Shown: positions 5,416 through 5,841 of the stretch, piece after piece
Layout of the letters: every line of letters starts with the position of its first letter
How positions within the stretch are numbered: position 1 is the first letter of the stretch
From: JBBAAW01 sp041658075
GTDB taxonomy: Bacteria; Patescibacteriota; WWE3; UBA101185; UBA10185
Reading direction: 5' to 3'
Length of the DNA stretch: 5,841 nucleotides
NCBI GenBank assembly: GCA_041658075.1
Contig: JBBAAW010000031.1
Location: 1-5,841, forward strand
Position numbers and translations under genes: made by a program
The notes under the pieces: model-generated
The model's input: the letters and a program-made list of their open reading frames with translations, nothing else
The model's database searches: none
Told to the model about the DNA's origin: nothing

Positions 5416-5813
5416 ATGACCCAACCGATAAATCCAATAAAAACGGCTATAGAAGCAGAAACAAAACCTAAGGCTTTAAATCCTTCTAATTTGGTGTCGC
5501 CCAAGATTATACCAAAAAGTTCGGTTTTGGGAAGTTCAAAGGCTTTTACGGCAAATTCGGGAATGAGGCTTTCTAAGGCATAAAGTCCCGCGCCAATTAC
5601 TAAAATTAAAAGCAGTGTGTAGATAACGCCACCCACGGGAAACGAAATTATTTTTAACAACGGCTTGGAAAAATTGACAATTATCGTTATGGCAAGAACT
5701 ACAATTAAAAATGTTTTGGTTTGATTCCCGCCAAATTCAAAAGGTTTGGCGTACAACTGCAAAAGGTACAGGGCGGCTGCAGTGTAAATAAAATGCCTGA
5801 TGATCACTCTCAT
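5409..5813 (-). CDS. Small four-helix membrane protein, holin family 4 (PF04020/YvlD)-like
   Basis: A 134-residue, very hydrophobic protein with four likely helices at about 5-22, 34-48, 58-80 and 115-133. The order fits the family named for a mycobacteriophage holin and seen in chromosomal YvlD-type proteins. In that family an Asn and an Arg/Lys-Pro pair (here N47, K50-P51) precede a short amphipathic stretch ending in Phe-Pro, then a long third helix and a Leu-Pro or Ile-Pro-containing loop (SLIPEF, 82-87). The function of chromosomal members is unknown, and nothing here indicates lysis. The loop between helices 3 and 4 (about 84-112) is longer than the compact family pattern. Its TGA lies 2 bases before secG, so the two are probably co-expressed. 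The ATG at 5813 has no Shine-Dalgarno. The family call is moderate; a generic membrane protein is the alternative. Confidence 0.65.
   Translation of the reverse strand: MRVIIRHFIYTAAALYLLQLYAKPFEFGGNQTKTFLIVVLAITIIVNFSKPLLKIISFPVGGVIYTLLLILVIGAGLYALESLIPEFAVKAFELPKTELFGIILGDTKLEGFKALGFVSASIAVFIGFIGWVMG
5506..5514 (-). promoter_or_regulatory. Possible internal extended -10 promoter ahead of secG
   Basis: Inside the membrane-protein gene the minus strand reads TGGTATAAT (5514-5506), an exact extended -10 (TGn plus TATAAT). It lies about 100 bases before the secG start. No -35 match is seen at normal spacing. In AT-rich coding DNA this could easily be chance, so it is offered only as a candidate start for secG and the MurA-like gene. 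Confidence 0.2.
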
Positions 5814-5822
5814 GTATTTAGG

Positions 5823-5828
5823 ATACTA
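5823..5828 (-). promoter_or_regulatory. Candidate -10-like box before the first gene
   Basis: The minus strand between the window edge and the ATG at 5813 holds TTTGTAGTATCCTAAATACATG. TAGTAT (5828-5823) matches four of six -10 positions, follows TTTG, and ends 9 bases before the ATG, with no Shine-Dalgarno between. The layout resembles the mraY start, so this may be a leaderless operon promoter. Any -35 lies at or beyond the window edge. Confidence 0.3.
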
Positions 5829-5841
5829 CAAATTTTGTTTG

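Noticed and set aside
5407..5424. TTG or GTG starts lengthening SecG by up to six residues
   Set aside because: They would overlap the upstream gene and add residues not seen in SecG; the ATG at 5406 has a ribosome-binding site and the right N-terminus.
1..5841. Recoded UGA (Gly) as in some CPR lineages
   Set aside because: UGA ends three genes at sensible family lengths (5409, 1301, 954), and no in-frame UGA is needed in the conserved proteins.

Overview
The window is a compact, AT-rich bacterial operon carried entirely on the minus strand. It reads from about 5841 down to 1 and has eight genes with almost no intergenic DNA. The layout suggests a small-genome bacterium, most likely of the Candidate Phyla Radiation (Patescibacteria). 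The reasons are tight coupling, divergent but recognisable cell-wall enzymes, a stripped-down cell-wall cluster and a short MurG glycine loop. That placement is inference. UGA is used as a normal stop (for example at 5409 and 1301), which argues against the CPR lineages that recode UGA.

In transcription order the genes are: a small four-helix membrane protein resembling holin family 4 (5409-5813); secG (5206-5406); a MurA/EPSP-synthase-fold protein (3932-5203); mraY (2840-3922); an ftsW/SEDS polymerase (1644-2840); a stand-alone YqfO/COG3323-type PII-like protein (1301-1618); a VOC-fold protein (954-1304); and murG, which is intact but runs off the window at base 1. Every junction is a 1- or 4-base overlap or a gap of 2 to 25 bases. 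No rho-independent terminator, RNA gene, mobile element or CRISPR array was seen, and no gene-free stretch exceeds 28 bases.

The core genes form the membrane arm of peptidoglycan synthesis: MraY makes lipid I, MurG makes lipid II, and FtsW polymerises it. SecG belongs to the Sec translocon. The murD gene usually found between mraY and ftsW is absent here.

The most notable observations are catalytic. The MurA-like protein lacks the active-site Cys and several substrate-binding residues. MraY has Glu and Asn at two aspartate positions regarded as catalytic, plus a long insertion after its DDxxK-type motif. The FtsW-like protein has a cysteine-bearing insertion in an outward-facing loop. Two genes, mraY and the first gene, have -10-like boxes 8 to 9 bases before an ATG and no Shine-Dalgarno sequence, which suggests leaderless transcripts.
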